Assembly: GCA_963682025.1 (NCBI GenBank)
Contig: OY821521.1
Coordinates: 194,877,026-194,941,025, forward strand
DNA: 64,000 nucleotides
Source of the DNA: Cordilura impudica
Lineage: Eukaryota > Arthropoda > Insecta > Diptera > Scathophagidae
Reading direction: 5' to 3'
A program made the position numbers and the translations under genes. The notes beneath the pieces are model-generated. The model ran no database searches and was not told the DNA's origin. It saw nothing but the letters and a program-made list of their open reading frames with translations. Every line of letters begins with the position of its first letter. Position 1 is the stretch's first letter. This document shows, piece after piece, positions 36,431-46,687 of the stretch.

Positions 36431-36724
36431 AAAATTAAATACTACAAATCAAAACACAATTCAACAAAACTCATTAGCGATATCTTCTAATAACAGTACA
36501 AGGTCCGTAGGGACCTTTTCACTAATCGGCATACTAAACGCAATTAGACCTCTATAAAATTTAAGCTATTGCTCGTATCGCTTCAAATCCAGCTTTAATC
36601 GATTCAGCGCACTTTTTTCTTGGAACACGTGTACGGTTCGGGTATTCAACCCATACAACATTAAGGAGTTCTAAGAGTTTGAAAACTAAAAAGATCCCCA
36701 GCGACCTTCTCACGAACAGAAGAG
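36431..36724. other. Unassigned segment with a 73-codon minus-strand ORF
   Basis: The ORF 36561-36782 includes a somewhat complex segment (VWVEYPNRTRVPRKKCAESI), but I cannot link it to a family. A GGTCCGTAGGGACC palindrome lies near 36502. It may be transposon-derived because both neighbours are. Confidence 0.3.
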
Positions 36725-36865
36725 TTAAAAAAGTACCTTTTTTAATATAATACTTTTTGTTGTAAAAAGTACCTTTATTCAAAAAGTGCCTCTTCTAAAA
36801 AAGTAGGTTTTTTAAAAATTCGGTTTACTCCAAAAGTTCATTTTCAAAAGTGCCATATTAAATGG
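36725..36865. repeat. GTACC-type short array
   Basis: AAAAAAGTACCTTTTTTAAT and similar units, the same class as the 22.7-24.8 kb array, here about 140 bp. Confidence 0.7.
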
Positions 36866-36870
36866 TAGAA

Positions 36871-37222
36871 ATCAGGGGGCCACGCAAGGAAAGCTCACAT
36901 ATTTAAGCACATTCGTGGAATCTGTGATCGATTTTTGTGCAACCGCACGAGATATGCTAGGCTATGTTGATGGGTTTGTAGTCGACGACAAAGTTTGGTC
37001 AGACAACTACCCAATAAAGTTTAACATAATGGTAGCAATACAAAAATAGCCAATTAAAAAACTATCGCTACTTCCTAAATTGTATTAGGATAATTCAAAA
37101 AAAGAAAAATTTCAGCGAAAACTTAATGTAAATCTAGAAAATGTAAATTCAAACCAATCAAACTTAGTCAAGCAATGTGAAGTTATGAAAAAATTTAACC
37201 ACAAAACTTTTTAAAGTAAACA
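36871..37222 (+). pseudogene. Non-LTR retrotransposon endonuclease fragment
   Basis: The plus-strand frame gives VESVIDFCATARDMLGYVDG then VVDDKVWSDNYPIKFNIMV. This is the C-terminal part of an APE-type endonuclease, where SD[HN].P precedes the end of the domain. A downstream frame continues LPKLY, stop, DNSKKEKFQRKLNVNLENVN, resembling the linker between endonuclease and RT. The stop and missing RT show it is a 5' fragment of a LINE. It could be from the same CR1/Jockey-like lineage as 24.9-27.1 kb; the parts do not overlap, so this cannot be tested here. Confidence 0.65.
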
Positions 37223-37261
37223 GAACTGGTATAGGCATAAATGCAATTCTACAAGAGAAAA

Positions 37262-39145
37262 AAATTATGTGCGTCCGATCACAGGGGAGATCTAGTAATT
37301 AAAAATTTTTTTATGGCACTTTTTTAAAATTAAACAGAAAGCGTCATCTATGTATCACTTATAGCAATCAACTGCTCCACTAATATAAAAATATTTATTA
37401 TTATTTATTAATTTTTAGTTCTTCGTTTTTCATTTATCATTATTCATTTTTAATTTTTCATTTTTCATTTTTTATTTTTCAGTTTATTTTTCAATTTTAC
37501 GTTTTTCGTTTTTTATTTTTCATTTTTTATTTTTAATTTTTTATTTTTAAATTTTCATTTTTCAATTTTTATTTTTCATTTTTTATTATTACATTGTTTT
37601 TCTTTCATTTTCATTTTTCATTTTTTATTTTTCATATTTATTTTTCATTTCTTGGTTTTTTTCATTTTTTATTTTTAATTTTTTATTTTTCATTTCTCAT
37701 TTTTAATTTTTTATTTTTCATTTTTTATTATTACATTGTTTTTCTTTCATTTTCATTTTTCATTTTTTATTTTTCATATTTATTTTTCATTTTTTAGTTT
37801 TGAGTTGTTATTTTTCATTTTTTTTTTTTTTTTTTTTTTTTTAGATTTTCATTTTTTAGTTTTGAAATTTTATTTTTCATTTTTTATTTTTAATTTTTAA
37901 TTTTTTATTTTTCATTTTTCATTTTTCATTTTTTATTTTTTATTTTTAATTTTTTATTTTCATTTTTAATTTTTAATTTTTTATTTTTAATTTTTTGTTA
38001 TTTCGTTGGTTTTCTTTCACTTTAATTTTTCATTTTTTATTTTTCATATTTATTTTTCATTTTTTAGTTTTGAGTTTATATTTTTCATATTTATTTTTCA
38101 TTTTCCATTTTTTAGTTTTGAGTTTTTATTTTAAATTTTTTTTTTAATTTTTTATTTTTCTTTTTTCCTCCTCCATTTTTTACTTTTAATTTCTTATTTT
38201 TTTTTCATTTTTTTATTTTTTTTTTCATTTTTAAAATTTAATTTTTTATTTTTCGTTTATCATTTATTATTTTTCATTTTCTATTTTTCATTTTTCATTT
38301 TTCATTTTATATTTTTTATTTTTTATTTTTTATTTTTAATTTTTTATTTTCATTTTTAATTTTTAATTTTTTATTTTTAATTTTTTGTTATTTCGTTGGT
38401 TTTCTTTCACTTTAATTTTTCATTTTTTATTTTTCATATTTATTTTTCATTTTTTAGTTTTGAGTTTATATTTTTCATATTTATTTTTCATTTTCCATTT
38501 TTTAGTTTTGAGTTTTTATTTTTAATTTTTTATTTTTAATTTTTTACTTTTTTTTTTTCCTCCTCCATTTTTTATTTTTCATTTTCATTTTTACTTTTCA
38601 TTTCTTATTTTTTTTTCATTTTTTTATTTTTTTTTTTTTCATTTTTAAACTTTAATTTTTTATTTTTCGTTTATCATTTATTATTTTTCATTTTCTATTT
38701 TTCATTTTTCATTTTTTTCTTTTCAAACATCATTTTTTATTTTTCATTTCTTATTTTTCATTTTTAATTTTTAATTTTTAATTTTTAATTTTTAATTTTT
38801 AATTTTTAATTTTTAATTTTTAATTTTTTATTTTTTATTTTTCAAACGGTTTATTACATATCATAATTTTTTCACCAATACAATCATAAATCATACCGAT
38901 TTTGTAGAACGTCATTTAATATTTTTAATTTTTTAAATTTTATTTTTCATTTTTATTTTGAATTTTTTATTTTTCATTTTTTATTTTTCATTTTTCATTT
39001 CCAAACAGGCTATTACATACCATAATTTTTTCACCAATACAATCATAAGGCACTCCGATTTTGTCTTACGGCTCACATGTTACGCTGTTTTTTGATTGTG
39101 TGATTGCCCCTTTAGATGTTTACACATCAAAAAGTTTCAGGTTTT
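37262..39145 (+). mobile_element. Array-carrying non-coding element, copy 3
   Basis: 5' end ATTATGTGCGTCCGATCACA after an A run; TTTTTATGGCACTTTTTTAA and CGTCATCTATGTATCACTTA uninterrupted (hAT empty site). The array is mixed TTTTTCATT/TTTTTTATT/TTTTTAATT with a ~390-bp higher-order duplication (GTTATTTCGTTGGTTTTC at 37997 and 38387) and a ~141-bp one near 37580/37722. The 3' end has CCAATACAATCATAAGGCAC, TGTCTTACGGCTCACATGTT and TTTACACATCA before an A run. The 3' unique segment is partly duplicated at 38860-38920. Confidence 0.75.
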
Positions 39146-40374
39146 TAAAAAATACAGAAAATCTAAAAGTGCAGACGATAAAGATAAATACTTGAAATTG
39201 TACAGTCACATTAAAATATAGAAAATATTTAATAAATGAATTTAATTAAACACATTATTTTCCGACAGACGTTTTATGAAAACATTGTTGGTAACGTTTC
39301 TTTTTTATATGCATTTTCTAAAAATCCATTACAAACTTTGAATTGTTAAAAAAATTTTATCTGCAAAAAAAGAAGAATTATTATTATTAAGTGCCATTTC
39401 CAAAAATATTACATTTTCTTAAAAACCACTTTTTTATGAAATACATTTTTCTTTAAAAAAAAAGTACTTTTTTTAAGTGTTACTGGCTTTAAAAATGCTT
39501 TAGCTTAAAAGTGGTCCAATGAAATATAGTGAAATGAATTTATTAAACAGTTTTGTGGTTTTTATTTATATTATTGTAAATTTATTTTTGTTTTTCATAA
39601 AATTTCTTTTTAAATTAAAATCAAATTAAAGTCTTTGATGTTAAATCCTTTAACCAGATGAAAATAAAATAAAAAATAATTTCAAATAATTTCAGACAAC
39701 AAAACAAACTAGAAACACATCAATTTGATTTTCCAATCAATTGAACTGCAAAAAAAAATTGCGTCTATGTGACAAAAGAACAACCATTTGCAAACCATCT
39801 ACTCACGAGAATATGAGATCCTCACCTATTTAATGGAATCTGAAAAAATAAATTCACTCAAGCAGTAATAAAATTATAATTTAATAAAGAATACAAATTT
39901 AAGATATTTAGATTATATTTTTCCTTCGGCCAAAAGAGGCAATTTTCTACTCGAGCTAGCAAATTATAAAAAAGGGTTTTAAATTAACACATATGAGACC
40001 AGCAGCCTTTTTGATTTGGAAATTTTGTTAAATAAGAGACAGTCTTCTAAATACATAAACCTTAACGCATGTACGACTATGTAAAAACAACAACAAATAC
40101 AAAAACAATATATATATATATATAAATATATATATATATTATAGAATTTACAATTGCAGTAATAGTAAAACAAAAATAGAAACAAAAGTAGACAATAGAC
40201 TTAGTTGCACTAAAGGGTGGAACTGCACAAATATTGACCAATTGTCTTCATGAAACATCTTTTTAAAATTATGAAAACGGTCACATATATAACAATAAAT
40301 GTCAAATGGAAGAGTTTTGAAAGAAGCTGTACATAATATTAATCGTGCTGAATCCGAATTTAAATCCAGAATCA
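39146..40374. other. Unassigned AT-rich sequence
   Basis: 39290-39490 has TAAAAAAAAAGTACTTTTTT-like pieces of the GTACC array class. The rest has A/T runs and an ATATATAT tract at 40110-40140. ORFs at 39979-40441 (minus) follow these low-complexity runs. No gene recognised. Confidence 0.45.
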
Positions 40375-40617
40375 GGGGCCAAATCACCGCATTCGTTATC
40401 GAAATTTTTCGATCGTAATTATTTTTTTTTTTTTTTCCCAAAATAAAATACTAAGAATAATTTTACTCTACAGTTAACAGATTATGGTCCTAGTTAAGAG
40501 TAAAAATTAATCGAGGGCTGATTTTTGTCCGTCTTCTCTAAATAATAAACCAAAATATGGAATTTCAATTGATTTTACTCGATATCGAATGCGGTGATTT
40601 GGCCCCAGGTTTCTTTT
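40375..40617. mobile_element. MITE, about 243 bp
   Basis: Inverted ends: GGGGCCAAATCACCGCATTC (40376-40395) and GAATGCGGTGATTTGGCCCC (40587-40616 region), continuing inward as GTTATCGA and TCGATATC. TSD not resolved. Non-coding. Confidence 0.75.
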
Positions 40618-41276
40618 AATCTTAAAAATTAAGTTTTTGACAAGTGTCAAATACACAAATGCGTAATAAAACTGCGCCATCAACGAAAATTAGCGAAAAA
40701 TTGCTTATGAAAAAAATATTTTGCTTAAAATACAGTTTTTTTATAATAACAGTGTAGCAGTGATGTTGACGATTAAGGAAATTTGTCATGCAAAAAGCCA
40801 ACTCAAAAAAAAAAGAAAGGAATTTAATTCCGTCAAAAAAAAATAAATGTGTTACATTAAATAAATTTTCCAGCGAATACTAAATTAAAAAAATATAAAA
40901 AAAATAAAGAAAATTTTGTGAAGCAAAATTTTATTTTAAATTAAATAAATAAAAATTATAACTTCATGTTATCGTCAGAAATTTATTTTATTGATAGAAC
41001 AAACAAAATTTGAAATTCAAACTGAAATTTTCTTTTATGAAATTGGAACACCCTTATACAATTTGCCCAGTTTTGAATTGAATTTTTCATTAAAACTGGA
41101 AATTTTCGAGAATTTCATTATATTTCAGGATTCTCCTTTATTTATTTTTAAAATTATGTACCAGAAAAAAACTTTTTATCAGTGCATTGAATTTTATTTT
41201 CTGGGAATACCCAAACAATAAAAAAAATTCTCTTGCGAAAGAGAAAAAATGCAAAACAATTTCTTAATAATTAAAA
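40618..41276. other. Unassigned AT-rich sequence
   Basis: A 76-codon plus-strand ORF (40991-41221) has no recognised motif. Nothing else supported. Confidence 0.4.
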
Positions 41277-41820
41277 CTAGCAGATCCCAGACCTCGAAAC
41301 TGGAGTGCAAAATCTAGTAAATTTTAATTTTTAATTTTTTTATCTATTTATTTATTTATTCATTAAATTTATTTGATTAAAAATTTTTCATATAAATATT
41401 GAACACACAGAACTAAGAGCCTAAAGGTATTTGAACCACCCACCTAAAGGCGATTCACTATTTATCACAGGGCGTTTAATATGCAATTATTATAATGAAA
41501 TTCGATTGCGTTATTGTCGTTATTGGTTTATGTCCAATATTATTTTTCAATTCAACACAGGGCTTTTCAAATACAATTTTTGCAAACACATTATCAAATA
41601 TAATAACCACACACACAACAATATATAATATTATATATGTGTTAGTAACAACTTTAAATGCATTTTACTAAAAAAAAATGGATTTTACTCCAAATCTGTA
41701 AATCTGGTGGACAGCTAAAAATAAATTGCTTTCAAATGAAATATGCTTGGTCAAAGTCAAACTCAAACGGACAATGTTACATCGGTCACCATAAATCGCC
41801 TTGCCTATTAATATATTAGA
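41277..41820 (-). mobile_element. Non-autonomous Helitron, longer subfamily, 544 bp
   Basis: Minus orientation: CTAG at 41277-41280, hairpin region CCTCGAAACTGGAGTG, and 5' end ATTAATATATTAGA at 41820. It contains an extra ~170-bp segment relative to the 357-bp copies, including TTATTGGTTTATGTCCAATA, shared with the copies at 52791 and 56346. Diverged; non-coding. Confidence 0.7.
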
Positions 41821-42289
41821 TTTCGGTTAACTGATTGGATGACGAATAATAAGTCTTTAATTGTATATCGACTTCCATTGTTATTTATATATATTATATA
41901 TATATTATATATATATATATATAAATTATATAATTTATTATAATAATTATATATAAATTGATTCCTATAATTCCAATTTGGAACAAAGGGCTGTTGTATG
42001 GATTAAAAATAAAAATCTTTTAAAGCCCCACACTCACATTTCCTTTAGTTCAAAAATCCGTCTTTTTATCAGAAAGTTATAAAAATAATAATATCCAAAA
42101 AATTTTAAATCCCAACAACACTGGGTGAGATGTTACTTGGCTCTCAATAAACTAGTTACCAAACTGCATTTCAGAGTGCAATGCTTAATTAAAAACGCAC
42201 ACTGGCATAGTGTAAACAGTTGACGTTAATAAATAAATGTTTATTAAAACATTTTTTATTTATTAAATTGTTATTTATTTTCTTTGTTT
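41821..42289. other. AT microsatellite and unassigned sequence
   Basis: A TATATATATTATATATATAT tract at about 41885-41960. The rest has no recognised feature. Confidence 0.5.
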
Positions 42290-42960
42290 TCTTTTGATGT
42301 TTGTAACTACCAAAAATATTTTACCTTTTATTATACCGATCAACTTAGAATCACTTTCTGAGTCGATTTAGCGATGTCCGACCGTCCGTCTGTCGGTCTG
42401 TCTTGCCGTCTGTCCGTCTGTGTGTCGATCTACAGGTCGTAAGTATGAATATATTTTGATAAAATTTTCTACTTTAGCTTCTATCGGCCATAGGACGAAT
42501 GCTATTGAAATTTGGTTGGAGATCGGTGCATGTTCAGACCTAGTCGTCATACAAATTACCGCTATGAGATCAACTTAAACTGCCATAATATCAAAACTAT
42601 CATATAGATCTGGATCAAATTAGATTTGTGTGTGTTTATTAAATCCATTAATCAGTAGTCCAAAATTCTTTGTCATGGACCCCATATGAAGCTGCTTCCC
42701 GATCTTCACTTAATCCTATCAAAAACAAAGATATTGCACAGATTTCTTTCAAATTTGGTTTGTATATGTTTTTCGAAATATGGTCGGGATCGGCCCATTT
42801 TTCGACCTAGTTCCGATATATGATATGAACTTTTTCATACAGATTTGGGTTATACTTACTGTTTGTACGTTTAGAGAATTGATCTTAGCTCCAAGGCTCA
42901 ATTCTCTAAACGCATAGTCGGTCTAAATCGATTGTTATTTTCTTATTTTTTGTCAGGGAG
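42290..42960 (-). repeat. Family A repeat, inverted, near-complete
   Basis: On the minus strand it ends with ATCAAAAGAAAACAAAG-side sequence. It contains the complement of the GACGGACAGAC microsatellite (CCGTCCGTCTGTCGGTCTGT at 42383), AATCACTTTCTGAGTCGATT, and the start AAACGCATAGTCGGTCTAAA. Same order as 6161-6930. Confidence 0.7.
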
Positions 42961-43260
42961 ATCTTTGATAATTTGCGTGACTTATTTGTTATTAATGTAA
43001 GTAGCCATACTGAAAAAGTTCGGGGATGGATAAAAGGGCATGATAGCTCCCATACTAAATAATTATTGAATCTTAATTAACAAAAATTTTGATGCGTATG
43101 TATGCCTGACCGTGACGCTATTTAACTTATATTCAAACCATATGTTTGTGAGGTGATCCGAGATATTGTTGTTTGCCTTAGACTCCCTAGGTGGCATTGG
43201 GTCGCTTTTTTGAACACCCTTATTTATGAATCGATTTAGCTCATATTCGCAACATTCAAT
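42961..43260 (+). repeat. Family D fragment, diverged
   Basis: AATTTGCGTGACTTATTTGT, TTAATGTAAGTAGCCATACT and AGGGCATGATAGCTCCCATA correspond to the family D unit with many changes. Confidence 0.55.
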
Positions 43261-43261
43261 A

Positions 43262-43396
43262 TCTATAATATTAATACGCTAGGCGGTTTCTTGTGACCGA
43301 TGTTTTGCTCTGCCGTTTTATCCCGATTCTGACCAAACGTATATTATTTCAAAGGTATTTCTTTTAGCCGATTTTCAGATTTACAGATTTTTAAAA
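43262..43396 (+). mobile_element. Non-autonomous Helitron, 5' fragment
   Basis: TCTATAATATTAATACGCTA through GACCAAACGTATATTATTTC and TTTACAGATTTTTAAAA. The 3' two-thirds are missing; GC-richer unrelated sequence follows. Confidence 0.8.
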
Positions 43397-43858
43397 TGAG
43401 GATGAGCTGGCAAGACAGGGTACTTCCTTACAGGTTCCAGAGGATTTGGAATGTATTGGTACACCCCTGGAATCGCGCAAACTCGAACTTCAACTTCGCA
43501 CCGTTGGCAGAACGAATAACAGGTGGTCTAATGATTAACGTGTAGGATCACAAAACAAATCTGGCCGACTCTGAATCGGAAGCGCACAAGTGCTCTACTA
43601 TCACTCCCCCGTGGGGAAATCTCGACAGTAGTTGCTATTATCACTGGGCTATTATCATAGGGAGACACGCTGCACGCCTCGGGGTCTCGCTAAATGATTT
43701 CAGTCGTAGCTGCATGCATGGTTCTACGGTGGGGACTGAGGGGAACACTCATAGGTCCCGTTATATCACAACGGAACACAGCGTTTAAGTGTGCTTATCC
43801 TTGGATTAGCAGCCACCTCTTACCCAACATAACCTAATCTACTATGTATCGAAAGGAA
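43397..43858. other. GC-richer unidentified segment
   Basis: About 460 bp with clearly higher GC than its surroundings, e.g. GGAATCGCGCAAACTCGAAC, CGTGGGGAAATCTCGACAGT, TACGGTGGGGACTGAGGGGA. It ends with ACCCAACATAACCTAATCTA. No ORF with a recognisable product and no terminal repeats. It may be the 3' untranslated end of a non-LTR element, judging by composition and the AACCTAA-type tail, but this is a guess. Confidence 0.4.
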
Positions 43859-43859
43859 C

Positions 43860-44254
43860 TATAGGTTACAAATATTTTGATATTTTTAGGGGCGTGGCAC
43901 CTCCCATACAAAGTGAATATTTAATGTCATATATATTGAAAACATTGCAAATTTGTGTGAGGTCATTTATTATTAATGTTAGTAGCCATGCCGAAAATGG
44001 GCGGGATCGGCTAAGTGGGTGCGGCACCTCCCATATATAGAAATTATTAGTTTTATATATCTCGAGTGCAGAGACAGAGACAGCTTTGAAAATTTGTGTG
44101 AGGTCATTTATTATTAATAAAACAGTCAGACAAAAAATGAGCGTAATCGGACCAATGGGCGTGGCACCCCCCATAAAAAGTAAATATTAAATGTCATATA
44201 TCTAGGGTACTGTAATAGTGAGATCCTTGAGCCTTTGAGTGAGACCATATGTTA
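43860..44254 (+). repeat. Family D: three ~125-bp tandem units
   Basis: Units begin at GGGGCGTGGCACCTCCCATA (about 43889), GGGTGCGGCACCTCCCATAT (about 44018) and GGGCGTGGCACCCCCCATAA (about 44157). Each has TGTGTGAGGTCATTTATTAT in the middle and a GGGCGGGATCGG-like end. Non-coding. Confidence 0.8.
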
Positions 44255-44623
44255 TCTATAATATTAATAGGCGAGGCGATTTCTTGTGACCGATATTTTG
44301 TTCTACCGTTTTATCGCGATTTTGACCAAGCGTATATTATATGAAAGGTATTTCTTTTTAGCTGTTCACCAGATTTACAGATTTTTAAAGTTTTGCTTAT
44401 TTTTGAGTAAATTGCATTTCAAGTTGCTACTAACACATACATAAAATTATACATATGCTATGTGTGTGTTTATTAAATTTGTTAATGTGTTTGTTAATGA
44501 GTTTGTTATCTTCATTCACAATAATAATAAACCAAAAAAAAGTGTTGGTTTGCGAATTGGCTAAGTTGAGAAATAAAGTTGCCTAGAAATTGCGCTCGAA
44601 TTTCGAGCGCTGGAATCTGCTAG
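44255..44623 (+). mobile_element. Non-autonomous Helitron, 369 bp, complete
   Basis: TCTATAATATTAATAGGCGA start after A, hairpin CGCTCGAATTTCGAGCG, end GGAATCTGCTAG before T. Inserted within a family D unit, which continues at about 44640. Confidence 0.88.
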
Positions 44624-44914
44624 TTTATTTGATTAGCCTACCAAAAAAGGGCGTGATCGGAGTAGTGCGCAGGGCATCGGCCATACAATGTAAATATATA
44701 ATAACATATAACTGAATTACCATAAAAGGAGAAGCCTTGACAGTTTGTAAGACACCATCAGGTATTAATGTGAGTAGTTAGATAAGAAAAGGGCGGGATA
44801 GAATTACTGGTCATGGCACCTGCCATACAAAAAAATATGAAGTATTGTGAAACCGACAGTCTTGAAACTTTTGCGAAGTACGTTAGTTAGCAATGTGAGA
44901 TCATGGGAAATATA
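44624..44914 (+). repeat. Family D units, continued and diverged
   Basis: AAAGGGCGTGATCGGAGTAG, GGCATCGGCCATACAATG and GGTCATGGCACCTGCCATAC mark two more degenerate units after the Helitron. Confidence 0.65.
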
Positions 44915-45431
44915 GGCAGAATCGCCATATTCAAAAATCGCCTAAATCAAAAATCGCGAAAAATAAAAAACATTCAAAAATCGCCAAAATCAAAAATCGT
45001 CAAAACCGAAAATCGCTAAAAACAAAAATCGCTAAAACAAAAATTACCAAAAACAAAAATCTTAAAAATCGCCAAAATCGAAAATCGCTACAAATAAAAA
45101 ATATGCAAATGATATTCTAAATTCAAGGAAAATCGTTAAGTGTTGTCGCATTTCATTTGGAAAATCCATGTTTTTTTGCATGGACAACTTATGTAGCTTA
45201 CTCCAGAGCAGGAACGCCAAAAAATTTGATCATTTTTGCACCGAATGAAAAATCAAAAAATATTGTATAAAAAAAAATTTTTAATAAACAAAAAATTTTT
45301 ATAATTGTACAGTGCAAACTTTGTGGAAAAAATTGATGATGGCAACATACGTCACTAACTGTCAATAAGTCGTATTGAGGTACTATCGAAGTGACTGTCC
45401 TGAAATTTTTGACAAGTACATTAATTACCAA
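44915..45431 (+). repeat. AATCGCC array plus 3' segment, copy 1 of a tandem composite
   Basis: GGCAGAATCGCCATATTCAA, then a short CAAAAATCGC array to 45110, then CAAATGATATTCTAAATTCA, TGCACCGAATGAAAAAT and CAGTGCAAACTTTGTGG. The whole order recurs at 45805-46290. Confidence 0.8.
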
Positions 45432-45804
45432 CTACCAGATTCCAGCACCCGAAATTCGGGTGCAATTTCTAGGCAGCTTTATTTTTCAACTTAGCCAATT
45501 CACAAACCAACACTTTTATGATTTATTATTATTGGGAATGAAGATAACAACTCATTAACAAACACATTAACAAATTTAATAAAACACACATAGCATATGT
45601 ATAATTTTATGTAAGTGTTAGTAGAAACTTTAAATGTAATTTACTCAAAATAAAGAAAAAATTTTAAAATCTGTAAATCTGTAAATCTGCAAAACGGCTT
45701 AAAAGAAATACCTTTCAAATAATATACATTTTGTCAAAATCGGGGAAAAACGGTAGAACAAAGCATCGGTCACAAGAAATCGCCTAGCCTATTAATATTA
45801 TAGC
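45432..45804 (-). mobile_element. Non-autonomous Helitron, 373 bp, inverted
   Basis: CTACCAGATTCCAGCACCCG at the 3' side (CTAG changed to CTAC), hairpin CACCCGAAATTCGGGTG, 5' end ATTAATATTATAG. The host sequence TTAATTACCAA / TGTGAGTAGATGTGGG corresponds to the uninterrupted GTTAGTTAGCAATGTGAGAT at 44883, placing the insertion exactly between A and T. Confidence 0.87.
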
Positions 45805-46290
45805 TGTGAGTAGATGTGGGAAATATGGGCGGAATCGCCAAATTCCAATATCGCCAAAATCAAAAATCGCCAAAACCGAAATTCGCGAAAAACAAAAATC
45901 GAATTGGGCTGAATCGCCATATTCAAAAATCGTAAAAAATCAAAAATCGCTAAAAAAAAAAAAAAAAAAAATCGCCAAAAATCAAATATCGCTAAAACAA
46001 AAAATCGCAAAAATCAAAAATCTCTAAAAACAAAAATCACCAAAATCAAATATCGCCAAAATACAAATAAGAAATTGCCAAATGATATTCTAAAGTCAAG
46101 AGCAATCGTTACGTGTTGCCGGATTTTACTTGGAGAATCCATGTTTTTCTCATGGGCCGACAAATTTGATAATTTTTGCACCGAATGAAAAACAAAAAAT
46201 CTTATATAAAAGCAAGCATTGATATAAAAATTATATAAAAAATGTTTTAATTGCACAATGCAAACTTCGTAGGAAAAATTTAAGCACGAC
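45805..46290 (+). repeat. AATCGCC array plus 3' segment, copy 2
   Basis: GGCGGAATCGCCAAATTCCA, AAAAATCGCCAAAACC units to about 46080, then CCAAATGATATTCTAAAGTC, TGCACCGAATGAAAAAC and GCACAATGCAAACTTCGTAG. Tandem repeat of 44915-45400 once the Helitron is removed. Confidence 0.8.
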
Positions 46291-46687
46291 AGGGCATACT
46301 AGTATTTAAATAAAAGGAAAGCCCTTGGCAAAACTTATACCCGATAGGTGGCTCTCTCAAGGCCAGTCACGCAAAGTTTGGATATGCAAAATGCATCTTT
46401 CTCTCGTGGTTAATTTTATGTAGCTTGCACCAGGGTTAGTAAGCCAAGCGAATGGGTTATGTGCGGCGAAAATGGAAAAGCCAAAAATATTGTCCACACA
46501 TTGGTCTTACCAAAAATTATTACTTAATAGGATTAGACGAAGGTAGTACTAAATAAAATCTGCATTTAAAATAATATATTGAATTCGAATAGATTCATAT
46601 TAAAAAAAATTCTACCGGAATTGTAATACATACCAAAATAAATCCTGGAATAAAGTAATTTTTTTGGGCAGAACCCGGCCAACGGGG
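46291..46687 (+). repeat. Third related segment with Helitron-like 3' end
   Basis: TTAATTTTATGTAGCTTGCA, CAGGGTTAGTAAGCCAAGC and CCAAAAATATTGTCC are diverged equivalents of the 3' segment of the two preceding composites. It ends AACCCGGCCAACGGGGTCAG then CTAG before T, i.e. a hairpin close to a CTAG terminus, suggesting a Helitron-type element distinct from the common family here. Confidence 0.5.

Noticed and set aside
36561..36782. Gene fragment of a known retroelement
   Set aside because: The segment VWVEYPNRTRVPRKKCAESI looks protein-like, but I could not tie it to a family; naming it would be invention.
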